DNA of 28,411 bases from an uncultured Clostridia bacterium (lineage in GTDB: Bacteria; Bacillota; Clostridia; TANB77; CAG-508): positions 1-28,411 of the forward strand of contig CAKOPZ010000020.1 of NCBI GenBank assembly GCA_934101145.1, given 5' to 3'. The notes under the pieces were generated by a model. The model saw nothing but the letters and a program-made list of their open reading frames with translations. It did no database searches and was not told the origin of the DNA. Position numbers and translations under genes: made by a program. The stretch's first letter is position 1. Every line of letters begins with the position of its first letter. Positions 1 to 7,492 of this stretch are shown here, piece after piece.

Positions 1-74
1 CATGCGTTTTTCAATGTACTAATTATCTTTTGACTTTTTTAGAAAAGACTATTGACTTTTAATAGTTAGTCTTT
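1..74. repeat. Left copy of 74-bp terminal inverted repeat
   Basis: Bases 1-74 are the exact reverse complement of 28335-28408; identity stops at base 75. On the minus strand the repeat contains AAAGACTA...TAGTCTTT, which can pair, and ends outward with GTACATTGAAAAA followed by CGCATG. This resembles the TTGAAAAC-type segment found before rRNA genes in Firmicutes, so the repeat may be a pre-rRNA leader reading out of the window. That identification is inference; the repeat itself is directly visible. Confidence 0.95.
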
Positions 75-335
75 GTTCTTTTTATTTATTTTGTCCTTTT
101 TATACTATTTTAACCATTGAATTTTATTAACCTTTATTTTTGTTATTTATTTTTTCCTTGCTCTTCATAAAATTCAAAGTTTTACCTTCCTAATAGTTTT
201 ATTTAGCATATTTTTAACACTGCTCTTGTACAATACTATTACATTAATCAGAGTGAATCTTTTCTTTATTCTTTTTTCAATGTACATGAGCAATATTTTT
301 TTATTCCATATTTCCTCACTACTAGTCGCATTTAT
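75..335 (-). other. Possible leftward pre-rRNA leader region, no gene
   Basis: This stretch has no open reading frame worth reporting. Read leftward it follows a strong promoter (336-364) and runs into the terminal repeat. The 13-mer GTACATTGAAAAA occurs twice in the same direction on the minus strand, at 273-285 and 7-19. A weaker second leftward promoter can be drawn: TTGTAC (228-233), 17-base spacer, TATGCT (205-210). Tandem promoters and a long untranslated leader with a TTGAAAA element suit an rRNA operon. No rRNA sequence is inside the window, so this stays a hypothesis. Confidence 0.35.
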
Positions 336-364
336 ATAATACCAATAACATTTATTTTTGTCAA
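336..364 (-). promoter_or_regulatory. Leftward sigma-A-type promoter
   Basis: On the minus strand a -35 TTGACA (359-364) and a -10 TATTAT (336-341) are separated by exactly 17 bases. It points out of the window to the left with no protein gene downstream, so it may drive a stable RNA operon. It is back to back with the rightward promoter at 408-436. Confidence 0.75.
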
Positions 365-407
365 TTTTTTTTTATTTAACATTAATACAATTTTCCAAGC
401 ATTTTCA

Positions 408-436
408 TTGACCAAATTATATTTTTGTAGTATTAT
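408..436 (+). promoter_or_regulatory. Promoter of the HD-GYP gene
   Basis: A -35 TTGACC (408-413) and a -10 TATTAT (431-436) are spaced by 17 bases. The predicted start lies about 30 bases before the ATG at 474, leaving room for the AAGGAG ribosome binding site at about 462. Confidence 0.75.
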
Positions 437-473
437 ATTTTTAGTTACTTAAGAGAACACAAAGGAGAAAAAC

Positions 474-1412
474 ATGTATACTGAAAAATTTGATTTTTAT
501 AGTCCTGTTAATTTAAAAACATACAACCTAGATCAAACCATGAAATATCAACTAGATGTACTAGGCAATTTAGATTTCTTTACAAGAAGACATAGTGAAA
601 ATGTAGGAAATCTTGTATGTAGACTTTGCGAACACTTACATCTTGGTCAACGTTTCACTATTTATTGCACTATTTGTGGGTATCTTCATGATATTGGTAA
701 ATTATTTATACCACCAGAAATACTTCAAAAACCTGACAAACTTACAGATGAAGAATTCGAAATTATGAAAACACACACCACTCTTGGGTATGAAATGTGT
801 ATAAAGGATTTAAAACTTCGTCCATATGCAATTGGTGCTTTAAATCACCATGAAGCATTAAATGGAACTGGATATCCAAATGGTCTTACTAAAAAAGATA
901 TTCCATATGAAGCTCAAATAATTAGAGTTGCTGACGAATATGATGCTATAGTTACAAAAAGGCAATATAAAACACACGTTAATATTTCTGAAACTTTAAA
1001 AGATTTGATAAGGGATGCTCAGCCAGACCCAAAATTCCTTGCACTTGATTACTTAGCTGAAAACTCAAGGGTTGGAAAAATTAATAAAAAAGTTCTTAGG
1101 GTTTTGTTTAAGCTTGTTATAGATGATACATTGTATGAGATAAGCTGTGTTATGGGATATGTTGATTATTTAAAAGAGCAAATTAAAAGACTTGAACTTA
1201 TGACTGAATATAAAGAAAAAATAGATAAGTCTGATAAAGAAAAAACAAAGGCATATTATTTAGAAGGTATAAAACTTTTACTTCAAGATGGAGAGACTCT
1301 AGAAAATTTTCAGCAAATATTAAAAGAATATAGAGAAGCACTTATTGTTCGTAACAAAAGAATAGAAGATTTATATAATGAAATTAAAATAATAAAGAAA
1401 TTACGTGTTTAA
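474..1412 (+). CDS. HD-GYP domain protein, probable cyclic-di-GMP phosphodiesterase
   Basis: The 312-residue protein has an HD-GYP metal-dependent phosphohydrolase core. H40 begins the domain, the HD pair is at 72-73 (LHDIGK), another His is at 101, HHE is at 125-127, GTGYP at 131-135, and RVADEYDA follows at 151-158. This family hydrolyses cyclic-di-GMP. In the canonical HHExxDGxGYP motif the Asp is Asn here (HHEALNGTGYP), so activity is likely but not certain. There is no receiver, PAS or membrane segment, so it should be cytosolic. Residues about 230-312 are rich in Lys and Glu and probably form a coiled coil that takes the place of a sensor or partner domain. It is a single gene with its own promoter and a strong ribosome binding site (AAGGAG), and it ends at a terminator shared with the convergent toxin gene. 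Confidence 0.88.
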   Translation: MYTEKFDFYSPVNLKTYNLDQTMKYQLDVLGNLDFFTRRHSENVGNLVCRLCEHLHLGQRFTIYCTICGYLHDIGKLFIPPEILQKPDKLTDEEFEIMKTHTTLGYEMCIKDLKLRPYAIGALNHHEALNGTGYPNGLTKKDIPYEAQIIRVADEYDAIVTKRQYKTHVNISETLKDLIRDAQPDPKFLALDYLAENSRVGKINKKVLRVLFKLVIDDTLYEISCVMGYVDYLKEQIKRLELMTEYKEKIDKSDKEKTKAYYLEGIKLLLQDGETLENFQQILKEYREALIVRNKRIEDLYNEIKIIKKLRV

Positions 1413-1421
1413 TGATAAGCA

Positions 1422-1460
1422 AAACCCGATATTAAATTTATAAAATTTAATATCGGGTTT
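1422..1460. terminator. Bidirectional intrinsic terminator
   Basis: A perfect 18-bp stem (1422-1439 with 1443-1460) and a 3-base loop lie between convergent genes. T-rich sequence follows on both strands, so it can end the HD-GYP gene (+) and the mazF gene (-). Confidence 0.9.
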
Positions 1461-1462
1461 AT

Positions 1463-1828
1463 TTATTCTTCATCTATTTCTCTTGAAAGTCCAAAGCTAA
1501 CTCCTAAAGCATTATTTAGCTTAAGAATTACATTTTCATCATCTATGTGCCCTATCTTTTCTTTTAGTCTACTTTTGTCAATAGTTCTAATTTGTTCTGT
1601 TAAAACTATAGAATCTGCTTTCAGTCCGTTGTTTTGCGAACCAATTGGTATATGTGTTGGAAGTTTTGTTTTACCTGTTTGTGATGTAATTGCTGCTGCA
1701 ATAACTGTTGGACTGTGTTTATTTCCAACATCATTTTGTATGATTACAACTGGACGAATTCCTCCTTGCTCGGAACCAACAACCGGACTTAAATCTGCAT
1801 AAAACATATCTCCTCTTTTTATTAACAT
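1463..1828 (-). CDS. ndoA: MazF/PemK-family endoribonuclease (EndoA/NdoA type)
   Basis: The product of 121 residues closely follows Bacillus EndoA. It opens with a KRGDMFYADL block, then VGSEQGG.RPVVIIQND, an SPTVIAAAIT strand, LPTHIPI, and EQIRTIDKSRL. Family members are sequence-specific mRNA interferases that cut single-stranded RNA and are held inactive by a cognate antitoxin. I start at ATG 1828 because AGGAG lies 8 bases upstream. The in-frame GTG three codons earlier would place that AGGAG directly against the start. In Bacillus and many clostridia a ribbon-helix-helix antitoxin gene sits just upstream. Here the upstream gene is instead a GerS-like protein, 85 bases away, and no antitoxin reading frame is visible. 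Confidence 0.93.
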   Translation of the reverse strand: MLIKRGDMFYADLSPVVGSEQGGIRPVVIIQNDVGNKHSPTVIAAAITSQTGKTKLPTHIPIGSQNNGLKADSIVLTEQIRTIDKSRLKEKIGHIDDENVILKLNNALGVSFGLSREIDEE

Positions 1829-1912
1829 ATCCTTCACTCCTAATACTTCTATATTTCAAGGTTTATTTTTTGATATATTTTATTTATTAGCGAGCTTTAC
1901 AGATACCCTTAC

Positions 1913-2554
1913 TTATTTTGTACCATTTACTGTTATCTCATTATATAATATGTAAATCAAATTCTTTTTGTTAATGTCTTGTACTATTAATTTTTCTATT
2001 TTCCCTTCTTCTTTATTTATATATAACTCCTTTGAATAAATGTATCTATTATTTTCATTTCTTGTTTTTGTCATCATTACAACTTTTCCATTTTCTTCTT
2101 TAATGCTAGCTTTTCCTTCATTTTTTTCTACTTTGTAATCCTCTATAAATGAATTTATCCATAAACAATTTTCCATTAAATTTGGATAATTTTCATACAT
2201 TGTTTTTAAATTGTTTTTTGCATTATTTATTGTTAATTTATTATCTTCATATATTATTTCCAAGCCTTCTATGTTACTTGGTTCTAATATTTTTTGCTTT
2301 GATTTTTTATTCTTTTCGTATGTTTGCTTAATTACATATTTATTTGTGTTTTTATTACTTTCGACTGTGACATTCATTTTAGCAGTATATGAGCTAATAT
2401 CTAAAATATACTTTTCAATTTCCTCAAGATTTTTATTACTCATATTATTACCAAAATTTTTGTTTTTATAATTTGTTTTTAACAAAAATATTATTACAAT
2501 TGATACAACTACCAAAACAATTATGCTTATAAAAATTATTTTTTTATTTTTCAT
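1913..2554 (-). CDS. GerS-like (LolA-fold-type) membrane-anchored protein
   Basis: The 213-residue protein has one N-terminal hydrophobic segment (residues about 5-26) preceded by lysines, then an extracytoplasmic part rich in Lys, Asn and Glu. The pattern of short beta strands (SYTAKMNVTVES, KYVIKQTY, LEIIYEDNKLTI, KEELYIN-like) and its place before a mazF gene match clostridial proteins annotated as related to germination lipoprotein GerS, which has a LolA-like fold and acts in spore cortex germination. Unlike GerS there is no lipobox cysteine, so it would be held by an uncleaved signal anchor. The ribosome binding site is AGGAGGG, close behind the terminator of dusB. The assignment rests on remembered family features and context and is moderate. 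Confidence 0.6.
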   Translation of the reverse strand: MKNKKIIFISIIVLVVVSIVIIFLLKTNYKNKNFGNNMSNKNLEEIEKYILDISSYTAKMNVTVESNKNTNKYVIKQTYEKNKKSKQKILEPSNIEGLEIIYEDNKLTINNAKNNLKTMYENYPNLMENCLWINSFIEDYKVEKNEGKASIKEENGKVVMMTKTRNENNRYIYSKELYINKEEGKIEKLIVQDINKKNLIYILYNEITVNGTK

Positions 2555-2570
2555 TAAATCCCTCCTAAAA

Positions 2571-2602
2571 AGAAAAAAAGAAGCAGATAGTTTTCTACTT
2601 CT
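2571..2602 (-). terminator. Terminator after dusB
   Basis: On the minus strand a 9-bp stem (2594-2602 with 2579-2587, one G-U pair) is followed by a run of seven T. It lies just after the dusB stop and directly before the ribosome binding site of the GerS-like gene. It should end most transcripts of the minD-minE-rodA-dusB operon, although leakage could feed the next two genes. Confidence 0.75.
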
Positions 2603-2610
2603 AATATATT

Positions 2611-3585
2611 CTATAGGTTATTAAAGTATTCGATCAAACATTCATCAAGTTCCTGTTTTGTATCTATATGATTTATTTTTTCTCTTAATTTGCTTGCTTC
2701 TTTCATATTTTTTATATAACCTGCTAAATGTTTTCTCATTTCTTTTATTGCAATGTTTTCACCTTTTTGCTCTACTGCTAAATTAATATGTTCAAGTATT
2801 ATATCAAGCCTTTGTTTATCACTTATTTTTGTTATTTCTTGTCCTTCTAGTCCTTCTTTAACTTCTCTAAAAATCCATGGATTTCCAAGGCTTGCTCTTC
2901 CAATCATAATACCATCTACATTTGCTGTCTCAAATAATTTTTTCGCATCCTCAGCGTTTTTTACATCTCCATTTCCAATAACAGGAATGTTTACATTTTC
3001 TTTTACTTGTTTTATAATTTGCCAATCTGCTGTTCCACCATAATATTCAGCTCTTGTTCTTCCATGAATAGTTATAGCTGAAACTCCTACTTCTTCAAAC
3101 ATTTTAGCTGCTTCAACTGCAACTATGTTTTTTTCATCCCAGCCTTTTCTTATCTTTACTGTAACAGGAACCTTTGATGCCTTTACAACTTCCTCTGCAA
3201 TTCTTCCTGCCAAGTCCAAATCTAAGAGCAATCTGCTTCCATCTCCATTTTTTGTTACTTTTGGAGCAGGACATCCCATGTTGATATCAACTATGTCAGC
3301 ATAATTACTTACATACTCTGCTGAATATTTCATACTTTCAATATCACTTCCAAATATTTGAACTGCAACAGGCCTTTTTTCATTTTTCATATCCATAAGT
3401 AACTTCGTTTTTTCATCATTATAGTAAATTCCTTTTGCGCTTATCATTTCTGTACATACAAGTCCTGGCTCAAATTTTTCGCATATTAAACGAAATGGCA
3501 GGTCTGTTATTCCTGCCATTGGAGCTAATAATATATTATTTTTTAATGTTACATTTCCTATTTTTATACTTTTTAAGTATGACAT
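2611..3585 (-). CDS. dusB: tRNA-dihydrouridine synthase DusB
   Basis: The 324-residue flavoenzyme reduces specific uridines in tRNA to dihydrouridine with NADPH and FMN. The TIM-barrel motifs are present in order: APMAGITD (21-28), NMGCPAPKV with the catalytic Cys at 105, VKIRKGW (K144), IHGRTRAEYYGG (H174), IGNGDV (203-208) and the FMN phosphate-binding GIMIGRASLGNPW (225-237). A helical tRNA-binding region follows. Length is normal for the family. It is last in the minD-minE-rodA-dusB run, 15 bases after rodA, and has a terminator behind it. Confidence 0.95.
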   Translation of the reverse strand: MSYLKSIKIGNVTLKNNILLAPMAGITDLPFRLICEKFEPGLVCTEMISAKGIYYNDEKTKLLMDMKNEKRPVAVQIFGSDIESMKYSAEYVSNYADIVDINMGCPAPKVTKNGDGSRLLLDLDLAGRIAEEVVKASKVPVTVKIRKGWDEKNIVAVEAAKMFEEVGVSAITIHGRTRAEYYGGTADWQIIKQVKENVNIPVIGNGDVKNAEDAKKLFETANVDGIMIGRASLGNPWIFREVKEGLEGQEITKISDKQRLDIILEHINLAVEQKGENIAIKEMRKHLAGYIKNMKEASKLREKINHIDTKQELDECLIEYFNNL

Positions 3586-3600
3586 TTTCTGCTCCTTAAA

Positions 3601-4707
3601 TTATTCTACAAATATTGTTTTTTGTCTTCTACCTGATATGTTAAGTAATAGCCCTATCATTATAAAATTGCTAAGAAGTGAGCTCCCTCCATAACTTACA
3701 AAAGGAAGTGGAATACCTGTAATTGGAAGTAATCCCATTGTCATTCCAATATTTTCTATCATATGAAAAAAGAATATTCCTGCAATTCCCATTGCTATGT
3801 ATGAACCCAAATCATCTTTTGCAGTTTTTGCAACATATACTGCTTTTGTAATTAATATTACATACAAAAATATGATGCCTCCTGCTACTACAAATCCCAT
3901 TTCTTCTCCTATTAATGAAAAGATAAAGTCTGTTGTTTTTGGATACAAAAATCCAAGTTGTGTTTGATTTCCCTTAAATAGTCCCATTCCTAAAAGTTCT
4001 CCTGAACCTATTGCAAGTTTAGACTGGATTATATTATAGCCTGCCCCTCTTGGATCTAAGTTTGGATTTAAAAATACATCTATTCTTGTCTTTGCATGTT
4101 CTGGTAGTACAAATAAATATAATACTGGAACTAAAACAACAACAAGAAGTATAGCTGTAATAATATATCGTTTTCGTATTCCTGCTGAAAACAGCATAAA
4201 TACTATTGCTGATACAAAAGCAAGTGCTGTTCCATAGTCTGGTTGTTTAGCAATTAATACAACAGGTACTGCAAATGCAAGAAAAATAAGCATTAATCTT
4301 GATATTTTATTTATATTGTCTTTTCCTTTTTCTTGAATCTTTGTAAAAATCCAAGCTAAAAATAGCACACAAACTACTTTTGCAAACTCTGCTGGTTGAA
4401 ATGAAAAAGGTCCTATATTAAACCAGCTTGTCGCTCCATTAATTGGCTCTGTAAACAAAACTGCTATTAGCAAAACTATGATTATTCCATAGAGCACCGG
4501 TGATATTTTTGCAAAAATATCATAGTCTATAAGAATAACCACAATCATTATCGGTATGCTAACAGCCAGCCACATTATTTGTTTTTTTAATTCTTCATAT
4601 TCAGTATTTTTTGTTGCAGAAGTAAGTGCTACAAGACCAATTATACTTAACAAAATGGTGCAAATTAAAATACTCCATTCTATATTTTTTATAATTCTTC
4701 TCTTCAT
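3601..4707 (-). CDS. rodA: RodA, SEDS peptidoglycan glycosyltransferase
   Basis: This 368-residue polytopic membrane protein has about ten hydrophobic segments and belongs to the SEDS family, which polymerises lipid II into glycan strands with a partner class B PBP. Diagnostic features are FQPAEFAK (E107), DYGTAL (157-162), GAGYNIIQSKLAIGSGELLG (221-240), which is RodA-like, and PKTTDFIFSLIGEEMG with the catalytic Asp at 260, followed by the GIPLPFVSYGGSS end motif. Genes minD and minE precede it by short gaps, the usual clostridial arrangement for septum placement and elongation genes. FtsW or SpoVE is less likely because of the GYN.IQSK block and the neighbours. Confidence 0.93.
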   Translation of the reverse strand: MKRRIIKNIEWSILICTILLSIIGLVALTSATKNTEYEELKKQIMWLAVSIPIMIVVILIDYDIFAKISPVLYGIIIVLLIAVLFTEPINGATSWFNIGPFSFQPAEFAKVVCVLFLAWIFTKIQEKGKDNINKISRLMLIFLAFAVPVVLIAKQPDYGTALAFVSAIVFMLFSAGIRKRYIITAILLVVVLVPVLYLFVLPEHAKTRIDVFLNPNLDPRGAGYNIIQSKLAIGSGELLGMGLFKGNQTQLGFLYPKTTDFIFSLIGEEMGFVVAGGIIFLYVILITKAVYVAKTAKDDLGSYIAMGIAGIFFFHMIENIGMTMGLLPITGIPLPFVSYGGSSLLSNFIMIGLLLNISGRRQKTIFVE

Positions 4708-4728
4708 TTATTCCTCTTCTTTACAAAA

Positions 4729-5307
4729 TTATTTTTTCTTTGAACCCTTTTTTGATTTATTAGTATTTTTCTTTGAAATAGATTTATTTACTGTTTTAGT
4801 TTCTGTCTTTTCCTTAGGATTTTCTTGTTGTTTTTCTTCTTTCTTAATTGTCTCTTTTTCTTGTTCTAAGACAGTTTCTTCAACATTTTCCACATTATCT
4901 TTTTTTGTCTCTTCGGGTTCATTTGTAATATCTTCTTTTTTATTTTCAGTCTCTTCTTCCTCTTGCATCTTATCTTTAGAAGATTTTTTTTCAAGTGTTC
5001 CCTCTAATTTTCTTGCTTCATTTTTTATTGTTACGATTGGAATATTAGCATATAAAGCTGGAGCTCCTACTGTTCCATCTTCTCCAGGTTTATTAGTCAT
5101 TCTAACATCAATTGAACTTTCATCTATATCTACATATTTTTTTATAACTTCAATTATTTCCTGTTTCATCATCTCCAAAAAGTCTGCTGAAATGTTTGCT
5201 CTATCTTGTGCTAAAACCAAATGTAATCTTTCTTTTGCTGTTGTTCTTGAGTCTTCTTTTTCGTTTTTTCCAAGTTTCTTAAAGAAATTCACAATGTTTT
5301 CAAACAT
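4729..5307 (-). CDS. minE: MinE with a long charged C-terminal tail
   Basis: Residues 1-100 are a typical MinE, the topological specificity factor that drives MinD off the membrane. They comprise an amphipathic membrane-binding start (MFENIVNFFKKLG), the MinD-contacting helix (AKERLHLVLAQDRANIS), and the dimerising domain (MKQEIIEVIKKYVDID through ALYANIPIV). A small insertion, KPGEDGTVGAP, sits in that domain. Ordinary MinE is about 80-100 residues. This one reaches 192 because of a further ~90 residues made almost only of Lys, Glu, Thr and Asn, ending KKGSKKK. That tail must be disordered. No frameshift is needed to explain it. It lies 18 bases after minD. Confidence 0.92.
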   Translation of the reverse strand: MFENIVNFFKKLGKNEKEDSRTTAKERLHLVLAQDRANISADFLEMMKQEIIEVIKKYVDIDESSIDVRMTNKPGEDGTVGAPALYANIPIVTIKNEARKLEGTLEKKSSKDKMQEEEETENKKEDITNEPEETKKDNVENVEETVLEQEKETIKKEEKQQENPKEKTETKTVNKSISKKNTNKSKKGSKKK

Positions 5308-5325
5308 ATTTTACCTCCAATAGTA

Positions 5326-6126
5326 TTAGTGTTTACCTTTTGAGAAAAAACTCTTTATCTTACTAAAGAAACCCTCATTTCTTCCAGGAATATTAACTTC
5401 TACATTTTCTCCTAAAATTCTTCTTGCAATTTCCATATATGATTTTCCAGAAGGAGCTTTTCCATTTGTTACAACTGGCTCTCCCTTATTTGTTTGTGTA
5501 ATTATGTATTCGTCATCTGGAACGACACCTATCAAATCTATAGAAAGTAAATCCACAATGTCTTCTACATCCATCATTTCACCTTTTTTTATCATATTAG
5601 GTCTAATTCTATTTACAACAAGTTCAGGATTTTTTATCTCTGATGCTTCAAGCAATCCTACAATTCTATCTGCATCTCTTATTGCAGATATTTCTGCAGT
5701 AGTTACAACTATTGCTCTATTTGCCCCTGCAATAGCATTTTTAAACCCTTGCTCTATTCCTGCTGGGCAATCTATTAGTATATAGTCAAATTCTTCCTTT
5801 AATTTGTCTATTAAATCTCTCATTTGTTCTTCATTTACTGCACTTTTATCTCTTGTTTGAGCTGCTGGAAGTAAGAATAAATCTTTAAAACGCTTGTCTT
5901 TAATTAGAGCTTGTCTTAATTTACATTTTTCTTCTACAACATCAACTATATCATATACTATTCTGTTCTCTAGACCCATTACGACATCTAGGTTTCTTAA
6001 TCCTATATCTGTATCAATTAGAGCTACTTTTTTTCCTTTTAAAGCAAGTGCAGCCCCCAAGTTTGCAGTTGTTGTTGTCTTTCCTACTCCACCTTTTCCA
6101 GATGTTATGACAATAACCTCTCCCAT
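5326..6126 (-). CDS. minD: MinD, septum site-determining ATPase
   Basis: This ParA/MRP-type ATPase of 266 residues has a deviant Walker A (GKGGVGKTT, signature Lys at 11), a TDIGLRNLD switch, the YILIDCPAGIEQGF Walker B region and a C-terminal amphipathic membrane-targeting helix (GFFSKIKSFFSKGKH). MinD-ATP binds the membrane and, with MinC, blocks FtsZ away from midcell. I start at ATG 6126, 7 bases after AAGGAGG; an in-frame start ten codons upstream has no ribosome binding site. A strong promoter lies just upstream. The minC gene, usually next to minD, is absent, and so are mreBCD. Confidence 0.96.
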   Translation of the reverse strand: MGEVIVITSGKGGVGKTTTTANLGAALALKGKKVALIDTDIGLRNLDVVMGLENRIVYDIVDVVEEKCKLRQALIKDKRFKDLFLLPAAQTRDKSAVNEEQMRDLIDKLKEEFDYILIDCPAGIEQGFKNAIAGANRAIVVTTAEISAIRDADRIVGLLEASEIKNPELVVNRIRPNMIKKGEMMDVEDIVDLLSIDLIGVVPDDEYIITQTNKGEPVVTNGKAPSGKSYMEIARRILGENVEVNIPGRNEGFFSKIKSFFSKGKH

Positions 6127-6200
6127 ACATTTTCCTCCTTGTTTTTGTAAAAACAAAATATTTGCTTACTTAATTAAAAAGTGCATTAATAAACATATAT

Positions 6201-6229
6201 ATTATATATGCAAATAGGCAAAAGGTCAA
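6201..6229 (-). promoter_or_regulatory. Promoter of the minD-minE-rodA-dusB operon
   Basis: On the minus strand TTGACC (6224-6229), a 17-base spacer, and TATAAT (6201-6206). It sits about 75 bases before the minD ATG and after the terminator of the upstream gene. Confidence 0.85.
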
Positions 6230-6262
6230 TGTCTATAAGGTAATTTGTTACATTTTTAACAC

Positions 6263-6293
6263 AAAAAAATCCAGTATATAAAATACTAGATTT
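6263..6293 (-). terminator. Terminator of the glycine-rich protein gene
   Basis: On the minus strand an 11-bp stem (6283-6293 with 6267-6277, one U-G pair) with a 5-base loop is followed by a run of T (6263-6269). It separates the glycine-rich gene from the min operon. Confidence 0.85.
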
Positions 6294-6298
6294 TCTTG

Positions 6299-7282
6299 TT
6301 AAAAACTTATCCACGTTATTTTTGCATATCCATTTTCTGAATTTGCACCATCTGTTCCGGTTGCAGTCGTGTCAAGTGACCAGCTTGTTGATTGGTAGGT
6401 GTTTGTTCCTTTGCACCATCCTCCTCCATATGAGTAGTTATCGTCTTGTGAACCTCCGCCACCATATCCACCTTGTGCTCTACCACTATTTCTTGTATAG
6501 TATGAGCCTTTTGCATCATATGTTATAAATTGTGATATTCCCATTGTTCCTGATACTGATGCACTACTTGTTCCTGCATTTGTTGTAGTTGAATATGCTG
6601 TATAATTATTTGGTGACTTATAACTTGAGGCTTGACCTGGATATCCAGTTCCATTTGAGTTTCTATAACCAACATCTTGACTTCCACTACCTCCTGCTAC
6701 TGCAAGTAATGTTTCATAATTTATACTTCCTTTTGTAAATTGATAGTTTGAATTAGTTATTGAAGATATTCTTTTAAAGGCAAATGTTCCACCTCCGCCT
6801 CCTCCAGATGTTCCATCTGTTGAAGTAGCTTGAGTACACGTTCCTTTACCACCAACAACTAAATCAACTATATCGCCTTTTTTTAGGGTGAATTTTGCAA
6901 CAATTTTTGCACCTTTTCCTCCTGTAGATGTTAATCCTGTGCGTCCATATATATTTCCCTCTGAACCTGCTGCTCCTGCAAGTTCAAACGAATATACTCC
7001 CTTTGCAGGTGCTATAAATGTTTGAAGTGCACCAGTATAAGCATATTCAAAATTTCTTACATCAGGTGGTTGAAAACTTTCACTTAATTTATCATATAAT
7101 TTTTCTTTCTTATCATTATACATTTCATATGATTTTTTTATTTCTATGGTAGTCTTAGTTTGTACCTTTCTATTTGCACTTGATAATGCATATACACCTG
7201 ACACAAGAATTAAAAAGCTTAATAATACAACTGTCACATATACTGCCATCGATCCTTTTTCTTCTGACAATCTTTTCTTCAT
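6299..7282 (-). CDS. Membrane-anchored glycine-rich (ALK/LTK-type domain) surface protein
   Basis: The 327-residue protein begins KKRLSEEKGSMAVYV and then a hydrophobic segment (about 12-34), as in TadE/pilin-like class III signal regions. A short charged linker follows, and from about residue 75 comes a glycine-rich domain: FEYAYTGALQTFIAPAKGVYSFELAGAAG, GGKGAKIVAKFTLKKGD, LVVGGKG, SGGGGGGTFAF and LLAVAGGSGS. These blocks match the glycine-rich domain of ALK/LTK receptors as found in bacterial surface proteins (Pfam Gly_rich type). The C-terminal half is rich in Gly, Ser, Thr, Tyr and Asn. I start at ATG 7282, 8 bases after GGAGG; an ATG two codons earlier is too close. It is monocistronic with its own promoter and terminator. 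Ligand and function are unknown. Confidence 0.7.
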   Translation of the reverse strand: MKKRLSEEKGSMAVYVTVVLLSFLILVSGVYALSSANRKVQTKTTIEIKKSYEMYNDKKEKLYDKLSESFQPPDVRNFEYAYTGALQTFIAPAKGVYSFELAGAAGSEGNIYGRTGLTSTGGKGAKIVAKFTLKKGDIVDLVVGGKGTCTQATSTDGTSGGGGGGTFAFKRISSITNSNYQFTKGSINYETLLAVAGGSGSQDVGYRNSNGTGYPGQASSYKSPNNYTAYSTTTNAGTSSASVSGTMGISQFITYDAKGSYYTRNSGRAQGGYGGGGSQDDNYSYGGGWCKGTNTYQSTSWSLDTTATGTDGANSENGYAKITWISF

Positions 7283-7311
7283 TTGCATATCCTCCGTTAA
7301 AATCTACATAT

Positions 7312-7340
7312 ATAATAATTTAAAATTTATTTATTGTCAA
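7312..7340 (-). promoter_or_regulatory. Promoter of the glycine-rich protein gene
   Basis: On the minus strand TTGACA (7335-7340), a 17-base spacer, TATTAT (7312-7317), about 30 bases before the start codon. It is divergent from the lepB promoter about 100 bases away. Confidence 0.85.
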
Positions 7341-7427
7341 TTGATTAATAATATTTTGTCGAATTTATTCTTTAAACAATATTATATTTATTTTCATTAC
7401 AATTATACTTTTTATTTATGATTTCTA

Positions 7428-7456
7428 TTGATAAATTTAGTCAAAAAATATATAAT
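7428..7456 (+). promoter_or_regulatory. Promoter of the lepB-holB-ricT-ferredoxin operon
   Basis: TTGATA (7428-7433), a 17-base spacer, TATAAT (7451-7456). The predicted transcript starts near 7463, before the AAAGGAG at 7478-7484. Confidence 0.85.
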
Positions 7457-7492
7457 ATACTTGAGTATTTTTATTTAAAGGAGAAATTAGTA

